From contig DATLGD010000190.1 in NCBI GenBank assembly GCA_035540755.1, forward strand, positions 1 through 8,549: DNA of 8,549 bases, given 5' to 3'. This stretch comes from DATLGD01 sp035540755 (GTDB taxonomy: Bacteria; Actinomycetota; Actinomycetes; Mycobacteriales; SCTD01). The position numbers were made by a program, and so were the translations under genes. Each line of letters begins with the position of its first letter. Position 1 is the stretch's first letter. Under the pieces are notes generated by a model that ran no database searches, was not told where the DNA came from, and saw only the letters and a list, made by a program, of their open reading frames with translations. This document shows, in pieces, positions 1-5,817 of the stretch.

Positions 1-762
1 GTACGACGGCGGTGCGAACAGCCGCGCGATCTCCCGGAGTGTGGCCGCGTCGGGCTCCCCGGCCAGCTCGCTGCGGAAGTCACCCGGCCCGACCAGCCAG
101 AGAGCGAAGACCTCCGCCCAGTCGCCTGCCGGGCTGGCGTAGTCCGAGCAGCCGTCGCAGGGGAACCACGGCATGCGAGGGTCGACGCCCCGCAGCTCGA
201 GGTAGCGGCTCCGCTGCTGCTCAGAACCGGTGACGAAGTCCAGGGCGTGCCCGATCTCGTGCGCGAGGGTCGCGCGCAGGGAGAGCTCGGACTGTCCCGG
301 CCGCATGAAGACGGTGATGGTGCGGTCGTCGTAGTCGGTGACGCCGAGCAGGTTGCCGCCGCGCCAGGCCTCGAAGCGGACGGAGAAGCCGAGCTCCTCC
401 CACGGATAGCGCAGCCCGTCGAGGGCGTCGCGCCCGCGCTGCTCGAGATCGGGCGGCAGCGGGCGCTCGAGCGGTGCGGGGCGCGCTTCGACCGGCAGGG
501 CCGGAGCCGGCGGCTCGACCGTCCCGGGCTGGACCGGCACGACCGGCTCGGGCAGCGACCCGGACTTCGGTACCGGCACCGCCTGCGGCACCGGCAGGAC
601 CGGCGCCTCGACCGCCGCTGCCCGGCCGGTCGAGGGTGCCGGTGGCACGGCGGACGGGGTGACGTCGCGCACCGACGGGACGGACAGCACGGCGATCGTC
701 AGGACCGTCACGAGCGGGGCCGCGACCAGCCGGACCGCGCGGTCCACGCCGAGAACCTGCAC
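1..762 (-). CDS. Putative membrane-anchored HExxH zinc metallopeptidase (C-terminus cut by window edge)
   Basis: Probable zinc-dependent peptidase acting outside the membrane; substrate unknown. The visible part is 254 residues and stays open to base 1, so the C-terminus is missing. The chosen start is the GTG at 762-760, preceded by a purine-rich GGAG 5 nt upstream. Residues about 11-28 are hydrophobic after Arg8/Arg11 and look like a signal anchor or uncleaved signal. Residues about 35-105 form a low-complexity linker rich in Pro, Val and Ala. The catalytic domain follows: HEIGH at 168-172 gives two zinc-ligand histidines and the catalytic Glu169. DWAEVFA at 214-220 supplies a likely third ligand, Glu217, in gluzincin fashion. 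A CDGC pair (Cys202, Cys205) between them could be a disulfide or a second metal site. It lies 83 nt downstream of ligA on the same strand, and no TANNNT element is seen in the gap, so read-through from ligA is possible. The metallopeptidase assignment rests on motifs only; the family was not identified. Confidence 0.72.
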   Translation of the reverse strand, partial: MQVLGVDRAVRLVAAPLVTVLTIAVLSVPSVRDVTPSAVPPAPSTGRAAAVEAPVLPVPQAVPVPKSGSLPEPVVPVQPGTVEPPAPALPVEARPAPLERPLPPDLEQRGRDALDGLRYPWEELGFSVRFEAWRGGNLLGVTDYDDRTITVFMRPGQSELSLRATLAHEIGHALDFVTGSEQQRSRYLELRGVDPRMPWFPCDGCSDYASPAGDWAEVFALWLVGPGDFRSELAGEPDAATLREIARLFAPPSY

Positions 763-845
763 GACCCCTCCCCGGGCAGCCGACGACAGATGGTGTTCGC
801 CTCCGGTGGCCGCGTTCCTGCTGGGGCGGGCAGGTCTGCTTCGTG

Positions 846-2930
846 CTACTGGCCGGGGCTGTCGTCCGCACCGGTCGAGGCGACCTCGCGCGCGGCGTCC
901 GCGCCGGAGGTGAGAAGCACCGCGAACCCCGCGTCGTCGAGCCGTGGCACCCCGAGCTTGACCGCCTTCTCGTACTTGCTGGCACCAGGGTCGGCGCCGA
1001 CCACGACGAAGTCGGTCTTCTTCGAGACGCTGCCGGTGACCTTCCCCCCGAGGGCCTGCACCGCCTCGGTGGCGCCGTCGCGGCTGTGCGTGCCGAGCGT
1101 GCCGGTGATGACGACGGTGACGCCTTCGAGCGGGCGCGGACCTTCGTCGGCGCCATCGTCGGCGGTGCGGGCGCCACCGGCGCGGATCCGCTCGACGATG
1201 TCGCGGTGCGCCTCGTCGCGGAACCAGTCGTGCAGGGCCTGCGCCACGACCGGTCCGACGCCGTCGACCGCCGCGAGCTCCTCGGGGCTTGCCGCCATGA
1301 CGGCGTCGAGGCTGCGGAACTGCCGGGCGACGTCCTGCGCGGCCGTCGGCCCGACGTGCCGGATCGACAGCCCGACCAGCAGCCGCCACAGCGGGCGGTC
1401 CCGAGCCGCCTCGATGCCGCGCAGGATCTGCTCGACCTTCTTCGCGCCGAACCCGCGCAGCCCCTCGAACGACCCCGGCGTCAGCGAGAAGACGTCGCCG
1501 ATGTCGCGGACCCGCCCGTTCTGCAGCAGCGCGATCGCGGTCTCGTAACCCAGGCCGTCGATGTCCATCGCGCCGCGGCCGGCGAAGTGGAAGATCGCCT
1601 CCCGCTGCTGCGCGGGGCAGCCGGCGGTGTTCGGACACCGGACGTCGATCTCGCCCTCGGGGCGGCCGAGCTCGGCGCCGCACTCCGGGCAGTGCGTCGG
1701 CATGACGAACTCGCGCACCGCCGACTCGTCGCGCAGCGCGAGCACCGGGCCGACGACCTCCGGGATGACGTCGCCGGCCCGGCGCACCACGACCGTGTCG
1801 CCGATGCGGACGTCCTTGCGCCGGACCTCGTCCTGGTTGTGCAGCGTCGCGAGCTTGACCATGACCCCGCCGACGTGCACCGGCTCCATGAATGCGAACG
1901 GCGTCACCCGCCCGGTGCGGCCGACGTTGACCCGGATGTCGTGCAGCCGGGTCGTGGCCTCCTCGGGCGGGTACTTGTGCGCGATCGCCCAGCGCGGCGC
2001 GTTGCTCGTGGCGCCGAGGCGACGCTGCAGCGGGACCTGGTCGACCTTGACGACGACGCCGTCGATCTCGTGCTCGACGTCGTGCCGGTGCTCGCCCCAG
2101 TGCGCGATGTAGCCGAGCACGCCGTCGAGGTCGTCGAACACCTCGAAGCGGCTGCTGACGGGCAGCCCCCAGCGCTCGAGGCAGGCGTACGCCTCCGACT
2201 GCGACGCCGGCGTCCAGCCCTCGAGCGCCCCGAGGCCGTGCAGGGTGAGGCTCAGCGGGCGCGTCGCCGTCACCCGCGGGTCCTTCTGCCGCAGGCTGCC
2301 GGCGGCCGCGTTGCGGGGGTTGGCGAACGGCGGCTTGCCGTCGGCGGTGAGGCGCTCGTTGAGCCGGGCGAAGTCGTCGGTGGCGATGAACACCTCGCCC
2401 CGCACCTCGAGCAGCGCCGGGACGTCGTCGCCGCTCAGCTGCGACGGCACGCTGCGCAGGGTGCGCACGTTGCCGGTGATGTCCTCGCCGGTGCGCCCGT
2501 CGCCGCGGGTGGCAGCCCGCACCAGCCGTCCGTCGCGGTAGACCAGCGCAACCGCAAGCCCGTCGATCTTCAGCTCGCACAGGTAGCGCGCGGCGTCACC
2601 GACCTCCTTGTGCACGCGACCGGCCCAGGCCCGCAGCTCGTCGGCGGTGAAGACGTTGCCGAGGCTGAGCATCCGCTCGAGGTGGTCGACCGGGGTGAAG
2701 TCGGTCGAGTACGTGCCCATCACCTTCTGCGTGGGCGAGTCGGCTGTGCGCAGCGTCGGATGCTGCTCCTCGAGGCCCTGCAGCTCGCGCATGAGCGCGT
2801 CGTACTCGGCGTCGGCGACGGTGGGGCTGTCGAGGACGTAGTAGCGGAACGCGTGCTCGTCGAGCGTGCGGGACAGCTCGGCGTGGCGCTCGCGGACGTC
2901 CGCCGGGACGCCGTCGACGAGGTCGGTCAT
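846..2930 (-). CDS. ligA: NAD-dependent DNA ligase LigA
   Basis: Seals nicks in duplex DNA using NAD+, joining Okazaki fragments and finishing repair; essential in most bacteria. Numbering here starts at the upstream in-frame ATG at 2942 (698 aa); subtract 4 for the preferred start at 2930. All family domains are present in order: the Ia NMN-binding region (about 28-50, HAFRYYVLDSPTVADAEYD), the adenylation domain with the KIDG motif and nucleotide-accepting Lys125, the OB-fold (about 335-405), a four-Cys zinc finger (Cys418, Cys421, Cys436, Cys442), helix-hairpin-helix repeats (about 455-585) and a C-terminal BRCT domain (about 605-678). Length is normal for actinobacterial LigA. Neither start has a ribosome-binding site. 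The ATG at 2930 is preferred because a TATGGT element lies 7 nt before it, as in leaderless transcripts, and that element overlaps the ATG at 2942. It is transcribed divergently from the plus-strand block and ends in TAG at 848-846. Confidence 0.98.
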   Translation of the reverse strand: MTDLVDGVPADVRERHAELSRTLDEHAFRYYVLDSPTVADAEYDALMRELQGLEEQHPTLRTADSPTQKVMGTYSTDFTPVDHLERMLSLGNVFTADELRAWAGRVHKEVGDAARYLCELKIDGLAVALVYRDGRLVRAATRGDGRTGEDITGNVRTLRSVPSQLSGDDVPALLEVRGEVFIATDDFARLNERLTADGKPPFANPRNAAAGSLRQKDPRVTATRPLSLTLHGLGALEGWTPASQSEAYACLERWGLPVSSRFEVFDDLDGVLGYIAHWGEHRHDVEHEIDGVVVKVDQVPLQRRLGATSNAPRWAIAHKYPPEEATTRLHDIRVNVGRTGRVTPFAFMEPVHVGGVMVKLATLHNQDEVRRKDVRIGDTVVVRRAGDVIPEVVGPVLALRDESAVREFVMPTHCPECGAELGRPEGEIDVRCPNTAGCPAQQREAIFHFAGRGAMDIDGLGYETAIALLQNGRVRDIGDVFSLTPGSFEGLRGFGAKKVEQILRGIEAARDRPLWRLLVGLSIRHVGPTAAQDVARQFRSLDAVMAASPEELAAVDGVGPVVAQALHDWFRDEAHRDIVERIRAGGARTADDGADEGPRPLEGVTVVITGTLGTHSRDGATEAVQALGGKVTGSVSKKTDFVVVGADPGASKYEKAVKLGVPRLDDAGFAVLLTSGADAAREVASTGADDSPGQ

Positions 2931-2937
2931 GCCCGGA

Positions 2938-2943
2938 ACCATA
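2938..2943 (-). promoter_or_regulatory. Candidate -10 element for leaderless ligA transcription
   Basis: Reading the minus strand, TATGGT (TANNNT class) is followed by 7 nt and then the ATG at 2930. This spacing would place transcription initiation at the start codon. No clear -35 hexamer is visible 16-19 nt upstream, which is common in actinobacteria. Inferred from sequence only. Confidence 0.5.
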
Positions 2944-2988
2944 AGTGTGTCGCGTCAGCCCGACGACGGGACATCGGGGACGTGCACC

Positions 2989-2994
2989 TAGGGT
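2989..2994 (+). promoter_or_regulatory. Candidate -10 element for the plus-strand maleylpyruvate isomerase-family gene
   Basis: TAGGGT lies in the ligA intergenic region, pointing away from ligA. Initiation would fall near 3001, giving a leader of about 48 nt to the GTG at 3049. The -35 region is not recognisable. Together with the ligA element on the other strand it makes a divergent promoter pair whose -10 boxes lie about 45 nt apart. The intervening bases include only a weak 4-bp hairpin at 2959-2970. Confidence 0.35.
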
Positions 2995-3048
2995 GCGGGG
3001 ACCTGTCTCGAGCCGTTGGACGCGGACAGGCGGACGAAGGGCCATCGA

Positions 3049-3669
3049 GTGGCTGTTCTGGACATGGCAACGGCAGAACGCCGCGACCTGCTCGAGTTCC
3101 TGGGCGGGCTGAGCGACGCGCAGTGGGATGCGCCGACCCTCTGCGACGGGTGGGCAGTCCGAGACGTCGTGGCGCACACGATCAGTTATGAAGAGTCAGG
3201 AGCCGCTGGGCTCGCGAAGCAGGTCGTCCAGGGCCGCTTCCGGCTCAGCAAGATCAATGCGATGGGCGTTGCCCGTCTTCGCGACGCACCACCTCATGCG
3301 CTGCGCGAAGCCCTCGAGCGCCATCTGCGTCCCTCGGGGCTGACGACGGCCTTCGGCGGACGCATCGCCCTGTTGGACGGCCTGGTCCATCACCAGGACA
3401 TCCGAAGAGCTCTCGGGTTGCCACGGGTCATCCCGCCGGAGCGCCTGCGCGTGGCGCTGGACTTCGCCTTGTTCGCACCGCCGATCCGCGGCGCGTGGAG
3501 GGTCCGGGGCACCAGGGTCGCTGCCACTGACCTCGACTGGGCCTTCGGTGCCGGTCCCGACGCGTGCGGCAGCGGTGAGGCCGTGCTCATGGTGATGGCG
3601 GGGCGCAGAGGTGTGGCAGAAGACCTCTCCGGCCCCGGAGCGCAGCGACTTCGAGCGAGGCTGCACTGA
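3049..3669 (+). CDS. Maleylpyruvate isomerase/DinB-superfamily mycothiol-dependent enzyme
   Basis: Member of the large actinobacterial family related to mycothiol-dependent maleylpyruvate isomerase. These are four-helix DinB-fold proteins that bind a metal and are thought to use mycothiol; the substrate cannot be deduced. The 206-aa product has the N-terminal signature TLCDGWAVRDVVAHT (residues 30-44), with His43 as a metal ligand. LLDGLVHHQDIRRALGLPR (108-126) follows, with Asp110 and His114 in the places of the usual ExxxH pair. The end is typical for the family (VLMVMAGRRG...LSGPGAQRLRARL), so the gene is not truncated. The GTG at 3049 is chosen because GAAGGG lies 7 nt upstream; an in-frame TTG at 3016 and an ATG at 3064 are weaker alternatives. 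Codon use is looser than in neighbours (for example AGT TAT GAA GAG TCA GGA near 3184-3201), suggesting more recent acquisition. Its stop overlaps the CTG that may start the next ORF. Confidence 0.85.
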   Translation: MAVLDMATAERRDLLEFLGGLSDAQWDAPTLCDGWAVRDVVAHTISYEESGAAGLAKQVVQGRFRLSKINAMGVARLRDAPPHALREALERHLRPSGLTTAFGGRIALLDGLVHHQDIRRALGLPRVIPPERLRVALDFALFAPPIRGAWRVRGTRVAATDLDWAFGAGPDACGSGEAVLMVMAGRRGVAEDLSGPGAQRLRARLH

Positions 3670-3929
3670 GCGCCGCTCACGCCAGCGAGCTCATCGCCGA
3701 CGGAGTACTTCCCGACGAGCCCGCCGACCATCCGCCATCCGCGAGCGACACGCCTCCGGATGAGCCGGACCCACCCGGGGACGACCCGCCAGGGCAGCAC
3801 GGCCCGTACGGCATCCGCCCGTGGCTGCGCCGATTCCTGGACCTCCGGGCCCACGCCGCGAGTGGCCCGGGTGCGGCGTCCGCGCGGCCGGCCGCTCTGT
3901 CGCTCCTGATCGGCGGAGAGACAGCCTGA
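3666..3929 (+). CDS. Possible small acidic proline-rich protein with CTG start (unrecognised)
   Basis: I do not recognise this 87-residue product. The frame has no ATG, GTG or TTG, so standard start rules miss it. The only plausible start is CTG at 3666-3668, sharing bases with the upstream TGA (CTGA, like the common ATGA overlap) and preceded by GCGAGG 5 nt upstream. GC content is lowest at second codon positions and high at first and third positions, as expected for coding DNA here. The N-terminal half is rich in Asp, Glu and Pro (DEPADHPPSASDTPPDEPDP, about 17-36). A basic/aromatic patch follows (GPYGIRPWLRRFLDLRAH, about 46-63), then an Ala-rich tail ending ALSLLIGGETA. It could be a genuine translationally coupled small protein, or the remnant of a gene whose 5' end was replaced when the upstream gene arrived. 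Confidence 0.35.
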   Translation: MSAAHASELIADGVLPDEPADHPPSASDTPPDEPDPPGDDPPGQHGPYGIRPWLRRFLDLRAHAASGPGAASARPAALSLLIGGETA

Positions 3930-4005
3930 CCGCCACGCGGCGCTGGGTGGGACGGTGCGGGCGGCCGATGACTTCCCGGCGTCCCCGACGTCACCATGCT
4001 GCACA

Positions 4006-4021
4006 GACGGCGCCCGCCGTC
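4006..4021. promoter_or_regulatory. Inverted repeat upstream of the VOC gene
   Basis: GACGGCG and CGCCGTC are perfect complements separated by CC, a 16-bp near-palindrome ending 5 nt before the Shine-Dalgarno AGAGGAG at 4027-4033. It could be an operator or a 5'-UTR hairpin affecting translation. There is no U-tract, and GC-rich inverted repeats of this size arise by chance, so confidence is low. Confidence 0.3.
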
Positions 4022-4039
4022 CGACGAGAGGAGCCCGCC

Positions 4040-4465
4040 GTGGCCACCAGGCTGAACCCGTACCTCAACTTCGCCGGCACGGCCCGCGAGGCGATGCAGT
4101 TCTACGAGAGCGTGTTCGGCGGGACGCTGACGGTCATGACGTTCGGCGACGCCGGCGCCGAGGGCGTGCCGGACCCGGACCAGGTCATGCACGCCATGCT
4201 CGAGACGCCGACGGGGTTCACCCTCATGGCGTCGGACCTGCCGCCCGGCATGGACCTGCAGCCCGGCAACGCGATCACGATCAGCCTGTCCGGCGACGAC
4301 GTCGAGGCGCTGCGCGGCTGGTGGTCCGCCCTGTCGGCCGACGGCTCAGTCACCATGCCGATGGAGCTGCAGATGTGGGGCGACGAGTTCGGCGCCTGCA
4401 CGGACCGATTCGGCGTGTCCTGGATGGTGGACATCGCGACGGCCCCGGCCGCTGCGCCGGCTTGA
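4040..4465 (+). CDS. VOC-family protein, PhnB/YjdN-like
   Basis: A 141-aa protein of the vicinal oxygen chelate (glyoxalase/bleomycin-resistance fold) superfamily, most like the PhnB/YjdN group. Such proteins usually dimerise; some bind metals or small molecules, but no biochemical role can be assigned. The N-terminal signature LNPYLNFAGTAREAMQFYES (residues 5-24) followed by VFGG is diagnostic, and the end FGVSWMVDI matches the closing strand of the fold. Start is GTG at 4040, with a strong AGAGGAG 6 nt upstream; the frame remains open upstream to 3821 but that part lacks family sequence. It ends only 13 nt from the converging MetE-like gene, with no hairpin terminator between them, so antisense read-through is likely. 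It may share transcription with the upstream maleylpyruvate isomerase-family gene. Confidence 0.88.
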   Translation: MATRLNPYLNFAGTAREAMQFYESVFGGTLTVMTFGDAGAEGVPDPDQVMHAMLETPTGFTLMASDLPPGMDLQPGNAITISLSGDDVEALRGWWSALSADGSVTMPMELQMWGDEFGACTDRFGVSWMVDIATAPAAAPA

Positions 4466-4478
4466 GAGCCCACCCCGA

Positions 4479-5474
4479 TCAGCCGAGCTCGTCGAGCCGC
4501 GCCCCGGCCCTGGCGCACGCGGCGAGCGCGGCCCGTGCGTGCGCCGGCGTCGCACCCGCCAGGCCGCACGACGGCGTGACGGTCACGGCGGAGGCGAGCA
4601 GGTCGGTGTCGAGGCCGATCCGGCGCCAGAGCTGACGCAGCGGCGCGAGCACCGCCTTCTCGGCGCCGAGCGGCCCGTCCGTCGACGGCACCAGCCCCAG
4701 CAGAAGCCGGGTCCCCGACTCGACGGCCTCCCCCACCGCCTCGTCGTCGGCAGAGGTCAGCAGGGAGGCGTCGAGCGACACCGCGTGCACTCCGGCACGC
4801 CGCAGCAGCGGCAGCGGGACGCCGCCGGCGCAGCAGTGCACGACGCCGACGTCGGCCACCGACAGCACGGTGCGCAGGACCTCGGCCGCGCGGGCGGCGT
4901 CCGGAGCCCGCAGCCGTCCGGCGCCGCTGGCGTTGCTGACCTGCGCCCGCAGCACGGCCGGCAACGAGGGCTCGTCGAGCTGGAGCACGAGCGGGGCGGC
5001 GGGGAACCTGCGGCGGACGTCGGCCAGGTGCTCCGCCAGGCCCGCGGCCAGGGAGGCCGCCAGGTCGGTGACCGCCCCGTGGTCCGACAGCACCCGCTCC
5101 CCGCGAGGCAGCTCCAGCAGGGCGGAGAGGGTCCACGGGCCGGTGGCCTGCAGCTTGAGCGCAGGCGGGGCGCCGGTGGCGTCCGCGGCCTCCTCGAGCG
5201 CGTCGAGGTCACGGCGGAGCAGGTCGCGCGCGCGGCGGCCGTCCCGGGAGGCCCGCGGCACCAAGCGCCAGCCCGAGGGCTGCAGGTCCACCGGCAGCTC
5301 GGCGAGCAGGGCGGCGCCGCGCCCGGCCAGGTCGGCGTGCTGGCCGCGGGCCGGCAGCTCCGGCAGGTGCGGGAGCTCGGGCAGCTCACCGAGCACGAGG
5401 CGCGCCGCCTCGAGCGGGTCGGTGCCGGGCAGGCTGCCGACGCCGGTGGCGCGGGCGGCGGGGAAGGGCGTCAC
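4479..5474 (-). CDS. MetE-like cobalamin-independent methionine synthase C-terminal-domain protein
   Basis: A single-domain relative (331 aa) of the catalytic half of MetE (about 750 aa), in the UROD/MetE-like TIM-barrel superfamily. Zinc-binding residues of MetE are recognisable: His213 and Cys215 in VVHCCAGG (an HxC pair), Asp235 in AVSLDASLL where MetE has Glu, and Cys303 in TPSCGLAG. LQLDEPSL (165-172) and the N-terminal TGVGSLPG (10-17) are also typical. The N-terminal half of MetE is absent, so the methyl donor is uncertain; archaeal core MetE proteins use methylcobalamin. A thiol methyltransferase is a reasonable inference, but methionine synthesis itself is not shown. Start is GTG at 5474-5472, overlapping the previous gene's stop as GTGA, which implies coupled translation. 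Actinobacteria commonly carry this gene near ligA. Confidence 0.87.
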   Translation of the reverse strand: MTPFPAARATGVGSLPGTDPLEAARLVLGELPELPHLPELPARGQHADLAGRGAALLAELPVDLQPSGWRLVPRASRDGRRARDLLRRDLDALEEAADATGAPPALKLQATGPWTLSALLELPRGERVLSDHGAVTDLAASLAAGLAEHLADVRRRFPAAPLVLQLDEPSLPAVLRAQVSNASGAGRLRAPDAARAAEVLRTVLSVADVGVVHCCAGGVPLPLLRRAGVHAVSLDASLLTSADDEAVGEAVESGTRLLLGLVPSTDGPLGAEKAVLAPLRQLWRRIGLDTDLLASAVTVTPSCGLAGATPAHARAALAACARAGARLDELG

Positions 5475-5794
5475 GCCTCGCGGCTGCGCCGGGACGGGCG
5501 CGGGGAGGCGCCGTCGGGGACTGCGGACGCGGATGGCGACGTCGAGGGCCGGCGGCGAGGCGTCGTCGCCGAGCCGCTCCGCGTCGTGCCCGTCCGGGCG
5601 GCGCCGGTGCGCGACGCGGTGCCTGACCCAGATGCCGGAGCGGTCCCGGGTCGGCCCCTGGTCAGCCAGGCGAGGTCGGCCTCGAGCGCCGCCACCAGCT
5701 CCTCGCGCGGCGCGGTCGCCGCGCGCACGGCCAGGCTGTAGCGCTGCACGACCTCGAGGTCGGTCAACGGCACGTCGTCGCGGGCTCCTGCCAT
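5471..5794 (-). CDS. Small hypothetical protein with an apparent pair of compensating frameshifts
   Basis: Function unknown. As read, the frame encodes 107 residues from ATG 5794-5792 to TGA 5473-5471. The first ~47 residues look well coded (VPLTDLEVVQRYSLAVRAAT, an acidic helical region). From about the G-run at 5655-5658 the annotated frame becomes low-complexity Ser/Thr/Gly/Arg, while the frame starting one base earlier (or two later) becomes nearly all GC at third positions and reads as protein (GIWVRHRVAHRRRPDGHDAE..., ALDVAIRVR). Near the C-run on this strand at 5516-5519 good coding returns to the annotated frame (PDGASPRPSRRSREA). One missing G and one extra C would reconcile all three parts into one 107-aa protein. 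So this is either a sequencing-error artefact or a gene altered by two indels. It lies 23 nt after mnmA and overlaps the MetE-like start by GTGA. Confidence 0.65.
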   Translation of the reverse strand: MAGARDDVPLTDLEVVQRYSLAVRAATAPREELVAALEADLAWLTRGRPGTAPASGSGTASRTGAARTGTTRSGSATTPRRRPSTSPSASAVPDGASPRPSRRSREA

Positions 5795-5801
5795 GCGCAC
5801 G

Positions 5802-5807
5802 ACCCTA
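5802..5807 (-). promoter_or_regulatory. Candidate -10 element for a leaderless transcript inside the operon
   Basis: On the minus strand TAGGGT is followed by 7 nt and the ATG at 5794. No Shine-Dalgarno is visible before that ATG. This would give the small gene and the MetE-like gene their own leaderless transcript, separate from read-through out of mnmA, whose stop is only 10 nt upstream of the element. Confidence 0.45.
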
Positions 5808-5817
5808 GACGTCCGGC

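Noticed and set aside
817..834. Possible terminator hairpin (CCTGC/GCAGG) after ligA
   Set aside because: Only 5 bp of stem with an 8-nt loop and no U-tract; a competing GCAG/CTGC pairing overlaps it. Not distinguishable from GC-rich background.
843..3191. Long plus-strand open frame across ligA (about 780 codons)
   Set aside because: It is antisense to ligA, rich in Arg/Asp/Val/Ala runs with no recognisable domain; GC3 bias of the real gene removes stops on the other strand.
3691..3936. Minus-strand 81-codon ORF opposite the CTG-start ORF
   Set aside because: Its composition is Arg/Gly/Ala-rich with no ribosome-binding site; the plus-strand frame has the better codon-position pattern.
3821..4039. 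N-terminal extension of the VOC protein to an upstream ATG
   Set aside because: The added 73 residues are Arg-rich with no family similarity, and the GTG at 4040 has a strong Shine-Dalgarno and begins exactly where VOC homology starts.
4466..4478. Bidirectional terminator between the converging VOC and MetE-like genes
   Set aside because: The gap is 13 nt with no inverted repeat beyond a nearby GAGCTC palindrome inside the MetE-like gene.
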